NCBI GenBank assembly: GCA_964530345.1
Contig: CAZGYJ010000100.1
Location: forward strand, 1-11,272
Reading direction: 5' to 3'
Length of the DNA stretch: 11,272 bases
DNA from: JALSJK01 sp964530345
Lineage (GTDB): Bacteria; Pseudomonadota; Gammaproteobacteria; Methylococcales; Methylomonadaceae
Of this stretch, positions 1-6,835 are shown piece after piece. Position numbers and translations under genes: made by a program. Positions within the stretch are counted from its first letter, which is position 1. The number at the start of each line of letters is the position of its first letter. Under the pieces are notes generated by a model that was not told the DNA's origin, ran no database searches, and saw nothing but the letters and a program-made list of their open reading frames with translations.

Positions 1-65
1 TATCAATAACAGTTTTTGGCACTAAACGGAACTTAAGGATAAGTTTTGAAAAAACTATATTTAGT

Positions 66-240
66 ACCTGAATCCGTGACTTCATTACGGCACAGGTGGC
101 AAGCTCTTGATTCATCACGGGTGTCAACCCCAAGTAGAAATGCCTGCTTAATCTAAGGGTGTAGCTAAGATTTATGCAAATCCGGTACTAAACCAATATC
201 TTGCTCCCTGTTATCTGTATTGAAATCACGGATTCATGGT
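66..240. repeat. Short terminal-inverted-repeat element, copy 1 (MITE-like)
   Basis: The left end reads ACCTGAATCCGTGA and the right end is its near-perfect complement, TCACGGATTCATGGT, with one extra T. The match extends inward with a few mismatches (TTCAnTAC on the left against GTATTGAAA on the right). The element is about 175 bases long and has no open reading frame, which fits a non-autonomous transposable element. It is related to the copy at 11056-11220 in the same orientation. The right-hand hundred bases are well conserved between copies (for example CTAAACCAATATCTTGC) and the left half is much less so. No clear target-site duplication is visible. It could instead be an intergenic repeat family mobilised by a transposase elsewhere in the genome. 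Confidence 0.7.
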
Positions 241-286
241 TTGCCTCACTTCTGTTTTGATGTTTGAAATAAAACTAACATCATGG

Positions 287-313
287 CCCACTTGAGGCTG
301 TTTAGGAAGTGGG
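287..313 (-). terminator. Possible terminator hairpin after enolase
   Basis: A 7-base perfect stem (CCCACTT at 287-293, AAGTGGG at 307-313) encloses a 13-base loop, about 25 bases beyond the enolase stop codon in the direction of transcription. Read on the minus strand, the stem is followed by T-rich but interrupted sequence (GTTAGTTTTATTTC) rather than a solid T-run. It is therefore a weak intrinsic terminator candidate for the end of the operon. Confidence 0.35.
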
Positions 314-337
314 GCGGACCATTCCATTAGGTAATAG

Positions 338-1615
338 TTAACACCAGTAATACTGTGCATCACTCCCAAGAGTTTGTTCTATCTCAAGCAAACGGTTGTA
401 TTTGACTATTCTTTCACCGCGACTTGCAGACCCGCTTTTTAAATGACCACCGTCCATTGCAACAGAAAAATCTGCAAGGAAATCATCTTCTGTTTCACCA
501 GAACGATGGGAAATAAAATAACGCCAACCTGCATCACGACATAACCGCACTGCATCAATTGTTTCAGATACTGTACCGATTTGGTTTAATTTAATTAATG
601 CCGAATTAGCAGTGTATTCTTTTATCCCTCGCTGTATATACTGGGTATTAGTGACAAAAATATCATCACCAACAACTTCTATTTGTCTTCCCAATTCGTG
701 AGTAAATTGTTTGAAGCCACCCCAATCAGTTTCGGCTAATGGGTCTTCCCAAAGAATGATTGGGTATTTTGCAACCCATTCTTTAGCTAAGCTAATAAGA
801 TCTGTGTTTTTCATTGGACCTGCACCTGACCATTTGAGATCATAGTGGCCTCGAATATCAAGTGCAAATGAGTTGGCAGCGCTATCCAATGCAATCGCAA
901 TATCCTCGCCTGGTTTATAGCCAGCTTGCTCAATTGCCTGAATAATAATCTCAATGGCCTCTTCATTGCTGCCAAGATTTGGCGCAAAACCGCCTTCATC
1001 GCCAACGCTGGTGGCAAGCCCACGGCCTTTGAGAATATTTTTCAACACATGAAAAGTTTCTGCTACATAGCGAAGTCCCTCGCGAAAGGTAGGAGCGCCA
1101 ATAGGGACAGCCATGAACTCCTGTATATCCACATTATTATCAGCGTGTTCGCCCCCATTGAGAATATTCATGCAAGGTACCGGCAGACGCTTTACTCCCG
1201 CACCTCCCAAATATTGATACAGAGGGATGTCAACTGAAGTGGCAGCAGCTCTGGCCACAGCCATGGAGACACCAAGAATTGCATTGGCACCAAGACTGGA
1301 TTTGTTTGGTGTGCTATCTAGATCGATTAAAGTGCGGTCGATTGATGATTGCGGATAAACATTCATACCGATCAGAGATGGAGCAATTATCTCGTTGACA
1401 TTGGCTACCGCCATGAGCACTCCTTTGCCGGCATAACGATGCATATCGTTGTCGCGTAATTCAATGGCTTCATTTTCTCCGGTGCTTGCGCCTGATGGTA
1501 CAGAGGCAACTGCACTGGTTCCATCATTGAGTTGCACGAATACACGTACTGTCGGGTTGCCGCGAGAATCAAGTATTTCAATTGCTTGAATGGCTGTTAT
1601 TAGCGCTGTTTTCAT
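338..1615 (-). CDS. eno: Enolase (phosphopyruvate hydratase)
   Basis: This cytoplasmic enzyme interconverts 2-phosphoglycerate and PEP in glycolysis and gluconeogenesis. The 425-residue protein is close to the usual bacterial length (about 430). The catalytic set is intact: SGAST loop near 41-45, GGEHADN at 154-160, E166, E207 in GDEGG, metal ligands D244, E290 and D317, K342 in IKLNQIGT, SHRSGETED at 369-377 and K393. The reading frame is open further upstream, but the start at 1615 is chosen because the family N-terminus (MKTALITAIQAIEILDSRGNP) begins here and GGAGA lies 6 bases upstream. It is the last gene of the operon, 49 bases after the antiporter, and that gap can fold into alternative hairpins. 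Several positions differ from typical proteobacterial enolase (LWEDPLAETDW, DAGWRYFISHRS, ending YYWC). Canonical eno in proteobacteria usually sits beside pyrG, so this may be a second, specialised copy; that is inference. Confidence 0.96.
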   Translation of the reverse strand: MKTALITAIQAIEILDSRGNPTVRVFVQLNDGTSAVASVPSGASTGENEAIELRDNDMHRYAGKGVLMAVANVNEIIAPSLIGMNVYPQSSIDRTLIDLDSTPNKSSLGANAILGVSMAVARAAATSVDIPLYQYLGGAGVKRLPVPCMNILNGGEHADNNVDIQEFMAVPIGAPTFREGLRYVAETFHVLKNILKGRGLATSVGDEGGFAPNLGSNEEAIEIIIQAIEQAGYKPGEDIAIALDSAANSFALDIRGHYDLKWSGAGPMKNTDLISLAKEWVAKYPIILWEDPLAETDWGGFKQFTHELGRQIEVVGDDIFVTNTQYIQRGIKEYTANSALIKLNQIGTVSETIDAVRLCRDAGWRYFISHRSGETEDDFLADFSVAMDGGHLKSGSASRGERIVKYNRLLEIEQTLGSDAQYYWC

Positions 1616-1621
1616 TTTTGT

Positions 1622-1626
1622 TCTCC
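1622..1626 (-). promoter_or_regulatory. Ribosome binding site deciding the enolase start
   Basis: GGAGA on the minus strand lies 6 bases before the ATG at 1615. It supports this start over upstream in-frame ATGs, which would extend the protein by up to 40 residues with no enolase homology and run into the antiporter gene. Confidence 0.8.
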
Positions 1627-1630
1627 ACAT

Positions 1631-1679
1631 AAAATTGATAAGAATAATATTCGTTATCAATTTTCTACTTGATAACGAA
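1631..1679 (-). promoter_or_regulatory. Alternative hairpins between antiporter and enolase
   Basis: Three complementary arms lie here. Arm A (AAAATTGATAA, 1631-1641) pairs perfectly over 11 bases with TTATCAATTTT at 1654-1664. The 12-base loop contains a further palindrome (GAATA-A-TATTC), which would lengthen the stem. The overlapping arm TTCGTTATCAA (1650-1660) pairs perfectly over 11 bases with TTGATAACGAA (1669-1679). The middle arm is shared, so only one hairpin can form at a time. The 1669-1679 arm lies in the last sense codons of the antiporter (stop 1665-1667). The A hairpin ends a few bases before the enolase ribosome binding site. This geometry suits attenuation, RNA processing or translational control of enolase, but no function is shown. 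Confidence 0.6.
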
Positions 1680-3158
1680 ATTCTCATCCTGGCTTTTGAT
1701 GATATAAAATCTATTGATTGTCCAGGGCGCAACAAAATTAGTTATCAAAACAATAACGGTAATAATTGAAAACATGGAGTCATCAATAACACCTAATATT
1801 TTTCCAATACTGATAAAAATAAGCACTGCTTCACCTCTTGGGATCATGCCAGCGCCAATGGCCAAACGATTAATATTTTGTTTGGTAACAAAGCCGGCAA
1901 AAACTTTTCCAGATATGGCAACAATCAATAGCACTATTGTTAGCCATAGAATTTCTGGGTTGACAAATTGCTGGAGATTAACTTGCATTCCAACAAAAAC
2001 AAAAAAAATGGGTGCAAATATTTTTTCCAAGGGTGTAATCAGGGCTGAGATTAGCCTTTTTTTGTCGGACATATTATTTAGAATCATGCCAGCTATAAAA
2101 GCACTACTGATAATACCTACACCAAATAAATCTGCCAGCCAACTTACTATAACTACCAATAAAATTGGTATTAGTATTCTAGTGTGAAGTTCATCAAAGT
2201 TATAATATTTAGGGATATATCGTACTAAGTACTTTCCAGCAATGATAATGCCAACAAAAACAAAGCTAGAATAGAAAAATAAAATAATTATTTCAGAAAC
2301 ATTCAATGTCTCTCCCAATACAATATCGGTAATATACGACAAAAAAAACACTCCAAAAATATCATCTAGAAACGCAGCATGGATGACTATTTGCGCTTCT
2401 CTTGTGTGCAATTTTTTTAATCTTGAGAATATTGAAGTCGTTATTGCTGCGCTAGTGGTGCAAAGAGCAGCAGCAATAAAAATATGTTCTGAAATTTTGG
2501 ATTCCGGTAGTAACCAGACACTAGCACTCAAACCTAACAAAAAAGGTACGAGGGTACCTGTCACTGAGACAAGAAAAGCAAGAGGATCTGCGGCTTTAAT
2601 AATTTTTTCCGTTTTAGTTTCTAATCCCAATTTGAACAATAATAAAAATACACCAAAATTAGAGAACATCCATAATGCAACACCAAGCAAAACTAACCCT
2701 GGAGACTGATTAGAAGTAAATACTGCTGCTAGTCTATCAACAAATTCTTTGGTATATGACTGATTAGGAACATAATAATGGGTTACAGTCTCAGCTACAG
2801 ACAAATGGGATGTCCATACAGATTTAAAAATTGTTCCGGCATCACCCAAATGCATTAATATGTAAAATACTGGCGACCAGTCAAGCCAATACAGAATATT
2901 TCCTGTTAGAACACCTATTACTAGTTCACCTAACATATTAGGTAGTCGATAGTGTTTAGATAAAGCATGTCCAATTAGTGCTAAAATAACAATAAAACCA
3001 AACTCCATTAAAATAAAAGAAAATGGATCTGTTGTAGAATATTGTTTTATCATTTCTTCTGAAAACTCTGCTGCATGCGCTGTTGAAGTTAACAAGCTCC
3101 AGAGAATAAAGATCTTGATTGCAGTGAGTAAATTGAGTTTTTCTACGTGTGAATACAT
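1665..3158 (-). CDS. CPA2-family cation/proton antiporter (NapA/GerN-like)
   Basis: This is a polytopic inner-membrane exchanger of the sodium/hydrogen exchanger fold, likely swapping Na+ or K+ for H+. Numbering from the upstream ATG at 3191, family motifs are RLPNMLGELVIGVLTGN (82-98), LLLFKLGLET (183-192), the paired acidic residues LDDIFG (275-280) typical of electrogenic NapA/GerN-type members, and PRGEAVLIF (451-459). About a dozen hydrophobic segments are visible. Residues 100-165 form an unusually long, partly polar insertion between early membrane helices. The start is uncertain. The ATG at 3191 overlaps the E2 gene by 8 bases with no ribosome site. The ATG at 3158 gives MYSHVEKLNLL..., a signal-peptide-like N-terminus ending AHA-AEF, and is preferred. 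The gene looks more AT-rich than the dehydrogenase genes. Its presence among pyruvate enzymes suggests coupling of carbon flux to ion or pH balance, which is inference. The ion cannot be told from sequence. Confidence 0.85.
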   Translation of the reverse strand: MYSHVEKLNLLTAIKIFILWSLLTSTAHAAEFSEEMIKQYSTTDPFSFILMEFGFIVILALIGHALSKHYRLPNMLGELVIGVLTGNILYWLDWSPVFYILMHLGDAGTIFKSVWTSHLSVAETVTHYYVPNQSYTKEFVDRLAAVFTSNQSPGLVLLGVALWMFSNFGVFLLLFKLGLETKTEKIIKAADPLAFLVSVTGTLVPFLLGLSASVWLLPESKISEHIFIAAALCTTSAAITTSIFSRLKKLHTREAQIVIHAAFLDDIFGVFFLSYITDIVLGETLNVSEIIILFFYSSFVFVGIIIAGKYLVRYIPKYYNFDELHTRILIPILLVVIVSWLADLFGVGIISSAFIAGMILNNMSDKKRLISALITPLEKIFAPIFFVFVGMQVNLQQFVNPEILWLTIVLLIVAISGKVFAGFVTKQNINRLAIGAGMIPRGEAVLIFISIGKILGVIDDSMFSIITVIVLITNFVAPWTINRFYIIKSQDENFVIK

Positions 3159-3183
3159 ATTAGGTACTTTCTTCGGAGTGAAT

Positions 3184-4392
3184 TTACACATAAGGCAATG
3201 TTTCAGGTTGCTGTAAATGTTCTTGCAAAATAGTTAAAAACCGAGCAGATTCAGCGCCAGAAACCACGCGGTGATCACAGCTCAGTGTAAACAAGCATTG
3301 CCCGTTTTGTTCGGCGCCTATTGCTAGAATAGCGGCTGCACCCAGAGGAACCAAGGCATCAAAACTATGAACTACTGGAAATACACCCAGGTTGGATAGA
3401 TAAAAGGTGGCTCCTTCATAATCCTGCTGGGTTAAACGTTGTCGTTTTATTTTATCTTTTAGGATTCGCCAGTCTTCTGCAAGTTCATCTATCGGTCGTT
3501 CGGCAGCGTCGCGTAATACCGGCGTCAGTAGACCACCAGGGACATCAACTGCGATACCGACGTCTACTCGCTCCCGGTGCGCCATTCCTTCTGGGGAATA
3601 AACAGCATTGAATTGAGGAAGAGTTTTGATTGTCTTTGCACAAGCAGAGGCAAGCAGCAATGTTAGCGAATATTGCTTCTGTTTTGCTATTTTTTTTAAG
3701 GTCGCAAGACTAAATTGGGCCGTTGTTCTGAATGTTGGCGTTGTTATAGTCGCAATCATGTTGTTAGCAACAGCTTGCTGCATCAATGTCAGCTTCTCCA
3801 GGTGATAGGGAGGCCCTGCCTCCAGATTCAAAGTAGGAGAACGGTGGATAACAGCCAGCACATCTTCTGCAAGAATACGTCCATCTTCCCCCGGGGGGAC
3901 ATGAGATAAGTCTATGCCTAGTTTTAATGCCAGCGCCCGGGCATGAGGAGAGGCAATCCGTTTCCCAGGAACAAGAGGAATATTCTGTGGCATAGAAATA
4001 TTGGAATATGGTGCTGACGGAGTTATCTCCACTGTCTGTTGTTCAGTAGTCTGGGGTATGGTTTTCGCTGCCTTAGTTGGTTGTTTCTCAGAAGCGAGGG
4101 TAGTACTTGTATCAGGCATCTTTTTCGATGCTTCCACAATATTGTTGGGCACGGGTTCATCACAGATATATCCTATGACCTGTCCGACCGGAATATCGGT
4201 GTCGACCGGAGCCAGGGGGCCAGCTAGATAACCACTATGGAAAGCTTCCACCTCCATGATAGCTTTATCGGATTCCATTTCAGCAATGATATCGCCTTTT
4301 TGAATTTTATCGCCCGGCAGTTTCAACCAGCGTGCCAGTCTTCCGGTATTCATGGTGTCAGATAAGACAGGTAGGGTGATTTCGTATTTCAT
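3184..4392 (-). CDS. pdhC: Pyruvate dehydrogenase E2 (dihydrolipoamide acetyltransferase)
   Basis: This is the core subunit of the complex. It carries the acetyl group on lipoate and transfers it to CoA. The 402 residues show one N-terminal lipoyl domain (1-80, lipoyl lysine K43 in MESDKA), a Thr/Pro/Gln-rich linker (about 85-140), a peripheral-subunit-binding domain (145-183, ASPHARALALKLGIDL) and a C-terminal acyltransferase domain (195-402, SNLGVF at 333-338, catalytic His H374 in DHRVVSGA). The usual DHRxxDG Asp is Ser378 here, read clearly as TCT. As remembered, cyanobacterial and plastid PDH E2 also lack this Asp (they have Tyr). A single lipoyl domain fits that subfamily better than the multi-lipoyl AceF of enteric bacteria. 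The gene follows E1 beta by 18 bases; its ribosome site is weak. Other 2-oxo acid or acetoin E2s are possible but less likely. Confidence 0.9.
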   Translation of the reverse strand: MKYEITLPVLSDTMNTGRLARWLKLPGDKIQKGDIIAEMESDKAIMEVEAFHSGYLAGPLAPVDTDIPVGQVIGYICDEPVPNNIVEASKKMPDTSTTLASEKQPTKAAKTIPQTTEQQTVEITPSAPYSNISMPQNIPLVPGKRIASPHARALALKLGIDLSHVPPGEDGRILAEDVLAVIHRSPTLNLEAGPPYHLEKLTLMQQAVANNMIATITTPTFRTTAQFSLATLKKIAKQKQYSLTLLLASACAKTIKTLPQFNAVYSPEGMAHRERVDVGIAVDVPGGLLTPVLRDAAERPIDELAEDWRILKDKIKRQRLTQQDYEGATFYLSNLGVFPVVHSFDALVPLGAAAILAIGAEQNGQCLFTLSCDHRVVSGAESARFLTILQEHLQQPETLPYV

Positions 4393-4410
4393 AATGGGTT
4401 GCTCACTGCA

Positions 4411-5394
4411 TCAGGAGGGATAACGAAAACGTTGTGCCGCCGTTACTATATCCTCAACTTGAGGAATACTGGCAGCTTCCAGTTGCTCATTAAAGGGTGT
4501 TGGCAAATCAAGGCCGGCCACCCTTATTGGTGGTTCATCCAGAGCGAAAAAACATCGTTCAGTTAATTGTGAGATGATTTCAGCGCCGGCACCGGCAAAA
4601 CGACAGTCTTCTTCAACGACCAGCAGACGGTGGGTGTGTTCCAAGGATTGCATACAGGTGTCCCAATCGATTGGACTGAGACTGCGCAAATCGATAACCT
4701 CGACATCGATACCCTGTTGGGCCAATTGTTCGGCAGCCTCCAAGCAGAGTAGAACATGTCGGGAATAGCTGATCATGGTAAGATGTTTGCCTGGCCGTCT
4801 GACCAAGGCCCGATGTATCGGTAATTGTTCCTTAGTGGAATCCAAAACACCTTTGGTGAAATAGAGTAACTCATGTTCCAATAAAATAATGGGATCATTA
4901 CTGTTGATTGCCTGAGTCAATTGCTCATAAGCATCCTGTGGTGTTACGGGAACCGCAATGCGTATACCCGGTACATTCATCAGGGTATGCTCGAGACGCT
5001 GAGAATGTTGGGCGCCCAATTGTTTCGCAACGCCCCCTGGCATCCGTATGACCAACGGCATGGCATATTGTCCGCCCGACATGAATGGAATTTTGGCGGC
5101 CATGTTGATAATTGCATCCAACGCTAATAAGGCAAAATTGACGGTCATAATTTCGACGACCGGACGCATTCCTACCATTGCCGACCCTACGCCGAGACCG
5201 GTGAAGCTATTTTCCGAGATCGGGGTGTCCCGCACACGAGCTTCACCATATTTGGAATACAGCCCCTCGGTCACTCGATAAGTTCCGCCGAACAGACCGA
5301 CATCCTCCCCGAGTGTAAATACTGAGGAGTCCTTTGCCATTGCAATATCAAGCGCACGGTTCAGGGCTTGCCAATATAAAAGTTCCTCATGCAT
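4411..5394 (-). CDS. pdhB: Pyruvate dehydrogenase E1 component, beta subunit
   Basis: It pairs with E1 alpha to form the thiamine-diphosphate-dependent heterotetramer that decarboxylates pyruvate and acetylates the E2 lipoyl group. The 327-residue length is standard. Visible motifs are GEDVGLFGGTYRVTEGL (29-45), DTPISE with the cofactor-activating Glu at 61, GAQHSQRLE (127-135, His130), DLRSLSPID (235-243) in the transketolase C-terminal domain, and LPTPFN (297-302). Phrases such as DTPISENSFTG, EHELLY and RPGKHLTMISYSR resemble, from memory, the cyanobacterial/plastid PDH E1 beta group. AGGAG, overlapping the TAG stop of E1 alpha, supports the start. The gap to E1 alpha is 12 bases, so the subunits are probably made in matched amounts. 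Acetoin dehydrogenase beta is the main alternative. Confidence 0.93.
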   Translation of the reverse strand: MHEELLYWQALNRALDIAMAKDSSVFTLGEDVGLFGGTYRVTEGLYSKYGEARVRDTPISENSFTGLGVGSAMVGMRPVVEIMTVNFALLALDAIINMAAKIPFMSGGQYAMPLVIRMPGGVAKQLGAQHSQRLEHTLMNVPGIRIAVPVTPQDAYEQLTQAINSNDPIILLEHELLYFTKGVLDSTKEQLPIHRALVRRPGKHLTMISYSRHVLLCLEAAEQLAQQGIDVEVIDLRSLSPIDWDTCMQSLEHTHRLLVVEEDCRFAGAGAEIISQLTERCFFALDEPPIRVAGLDLPTPFNEQLEAASIPQVEDIVTAAQRFRYPS

Positions 5395-5406
5395 TAACAG
5401 TTTCTC

Positions 5407-6459
5407 CTAGAGTAGAGTTTCAGTACGTCGATTAGCCTGGAAACAAGAAAGGCAATCAGTCATTGAAGGCTTGGGGCTATGCATGGCAAATTCCACGGCT
5501 GCATCCATTTCGGCTTCGATATCTTTTTTGAATAAGGCAACATCCTGTCCAAGTAGATGTCCTTCCTGTTGAGCCTGATCAGCCAACAAAGTAATGCAGT
5601 CAGAACCTACCGTAGCAATTTCTTCCGTCGTCGGGTAGTTTAATTCCAGCTCATGTGCGGCAATGGAAATAGGGTCTTGGGAGGCAAATGAATGTACTTC
5701 AACCGCTGGTCGATAGGTTCCTGGGTCAGCCATGGAATGGCCTCTAAAGCGGTAGGTTTCTAGTTCCAGCAGATAGGGGCCGCTGCCGCTTCGGATCTGT
5801 TTAAGCAAGCGTTGCGTGGTATTGTAGACTGATAGTACGTCCATTCCGTTGGTTTTTTCAGATGGAATATTGTAAGCAGCAGCACGTTTGTAAACTTCGG
5901 TCACCGCAGAATGGCGATGAATTTCTGTGCCTATTTGATAATGATTGTTTTCACAGACAAATAATACCGGTAGTCGCCATAAGCCTGCCATATTGAGCGA
6001 CTCATGAAATGTTCCCTGATTGACCGCTCCATCACCAAAAAAACAGATAACTGCTTCCGGTAAACTGCGTAATAAAATGGCATAAGCGACACCAATGGCA
6101 ATCGGATAGGTTTCTCCAACAATGGCATAACCACCCATAAAGCGACGTTGTGCATCAAATAAATGCATCGAGCCACCCATGCCTTTACACATGCCATCCT
6201 GACGGCCAAATAATTCTGCCATGATGGCTTTGGTGGGTGTACCGCGAACCAAAGCATGAACATGCTCACGATAGGTAGTAACGATATAATCGGATGGTTC
6301 GGCGGCATGAATCACGCCTACCGCAACCGCTTCTTCACCTGGATACAAATGCAAAAAACCGGCAAAACTACCCTTGCTGTATTCCTCTGCGGCTCGTTCT
6401 TCAAAAGCCCGGGCACGAAGCATATCCCTCAGCATATTATGGATTTGTTCACGCTCCAT
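5407..6459 (-). CDS. pdhA: Pyruvate dehydrogenase E1 component, alpha subunit
   Basis: This is the thiamine-diphosphate-binding half of the E1 heterotetramer. Its 350 residues include FEERAAEEYSKGSFAGFLHL (19-38), the cofactor motif GDGAVNQGTFHESLNMA (142-158) ending in ENN (170-172), and the active-site loop YRFRGHSMADPGTYR (236-250). An in-frame ATG at 6504 would add 15 residues that match no family feature and would deepen the overlap with the preceding gene. The ATG at 6459 has AGGAAGG 8 bases upstream and begins the usual helix (MEREQIHNMLRDMLRARAFEER), so it is preferred. It overlaps the AhpD-like gene by 11 bases, suggesting translational coupling. This alpha2beta2 type of E1 differs from the single-chain AceE usual in many gamma- and betaproteobacteria. 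Confidence 0.93.
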   Translation of the reverse strand: MEREQIHNMLRDMLRARAFEERAAEEYSKGSFAGFLHLYPGEEAVAVGVIHAAEPSDYIVTTYREHVHALVRGTPTKAIMAELFGRQDGMCKGMGGSMHLFDAQRRFMGGYAIVGETYPIAIGVAYAILLRSLPEAVICFFGDGAVNQGTFHESLNMAGLWRLPVLFVCENNHYQIGTEIHRHSAVTEVYKRAAAYNIPSEKTNGMDVLSVYNTTQRLLKQIRSGSGPYLLELETYRFRGHSMADPGTYRPAVEVHSFASQDPISIAAHELELNYPTTEEIATVGSDCITLLADQAQQEGHLLGQDVALFKKDIEAEMDAAVEFAMHSPKPSMTDCLSCFQANRRTETLL

Positions 6460-6814
6460 GAGTCTCGCCTTCCTGTCCCGGCAAAAAATCATCCAATGCT
6501 TCAAAAAGTGAACTCATATACATATAAGCTGGGCCACCATGCATTATAACCGCCATAAAACCGGATTCGACTATTTCATCACGACTGGCTCCATGTTTCA
6601 CAGCACTTTTTACATGTGCGGCGATGCAACGATCACACTGAGCCGCTACTGCCAAAGCCACATTGATCAGTTCCTTCTGGCGTTGACTGATGGCAATGCC
6701 AGATTCAGTTTTATGTAGAAAATTTAAAAAAGCTTTGGTTTCAGTCGGATAATCCTTCAGCAACCGTTGTCGTGTTACTGCGGCTTGATTAAGTAATTCA
6801 GCCATTCTACCCAT
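6449..6814 (-). CDS. AhpD/carboxymuconolactone-decarboxylase-family protein
   Basis: This is a 121-residue all-helical protein of the CMD/AhpD-like family. The redox motif is visible as CDRCIAAH (C60, C63, H67), followed by the typical GASRDEIVES (75-84) and a Gly-rich MHGGPAYMYMS segment (91-101). Relatives act as thiol peroxidase or disulfide-exchange proteins; the true decarboxylases usually lack the CxxC. Position is informative: it immediately precedes, and overlaps by 11 bases, the alpha subunit of a lipoyl-dependent dehydrogenase. In Mycobacterium tuberculosis, AhpD is reduced by lipoylated E2 plus lipoamide dehydrogenase, so a lipoate-linked redox role is plausible here. That is inference. 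The start at 6814 has GGGAG 6 bases upstream; the ATG three codons later has poorer spacing. Confidence 0.88.
   Translation of the reverse strand: MGRMAELLNQAAVTRQRLLKDYPTETKAFLNFLHKTESGIAISQRQKELINVALAVAAQCDRCIAAHVKSAVKHGASRDEIVESGFMAVIMHGGPAYMYMSSLFEALDDFLPGQEGETHGA
6468..6474 (-). promoter_or_regulatory. Ribosome binding site deciding the E1 alpha start
   Basis: AGGAAGG on the minus strand lies 8 bases before the ATG at 6459, inside the last codons of the AhpD-like gene. It favours this start over the in-frame ATG at 6504. Confidence 0.7.
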
Positions 6815-6835
6815 AGTTTACTCCCAATAATGGTT

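Larger units (their letters stand above)
1..337. other. Non-coding region downstream of enolase
   Basis: This stretch holds no convincing gene on either strand. It contains one inverted-repeat element (66-240) and a terminator-like hairpin close to the end of enolase (287-313). Bases 1-65 are AT-rich and show only a tiny stem (42-47 with 51-56), which is expected by chance in such sequence. The next gene downstream lies outside the window, so its orientation is unknown. Confidence 0.6.

Noticed and set aside
42..56. AT-rich stem AGTTTT-GAA-AAAACT as a terminator
   Set aside because: It is six weak base pairs in AT-rich sequence with no GC core, expected by chance.
1714..2187. A 157-codon open frame on the plus strand inside the antiporter gene
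   Set aside because: It lies wholly antisense to a well-supported membrane protein, has no recognisable domain and is typical of shadow frames opposite hydrophobic genes.
5931..6308. A 125-codon open frame on the minus strand inside E1 alpha
   Set aside because: It is in a different frame of a highly conserved gene, has no family resemblance and no clear ribosome site.
6457..6504. Longer E1 alpha protein starting at 6504
   Set aside because: The extra 15 residues do not resemble the family, and AGGAAGG before 6459 fits the shorter form.
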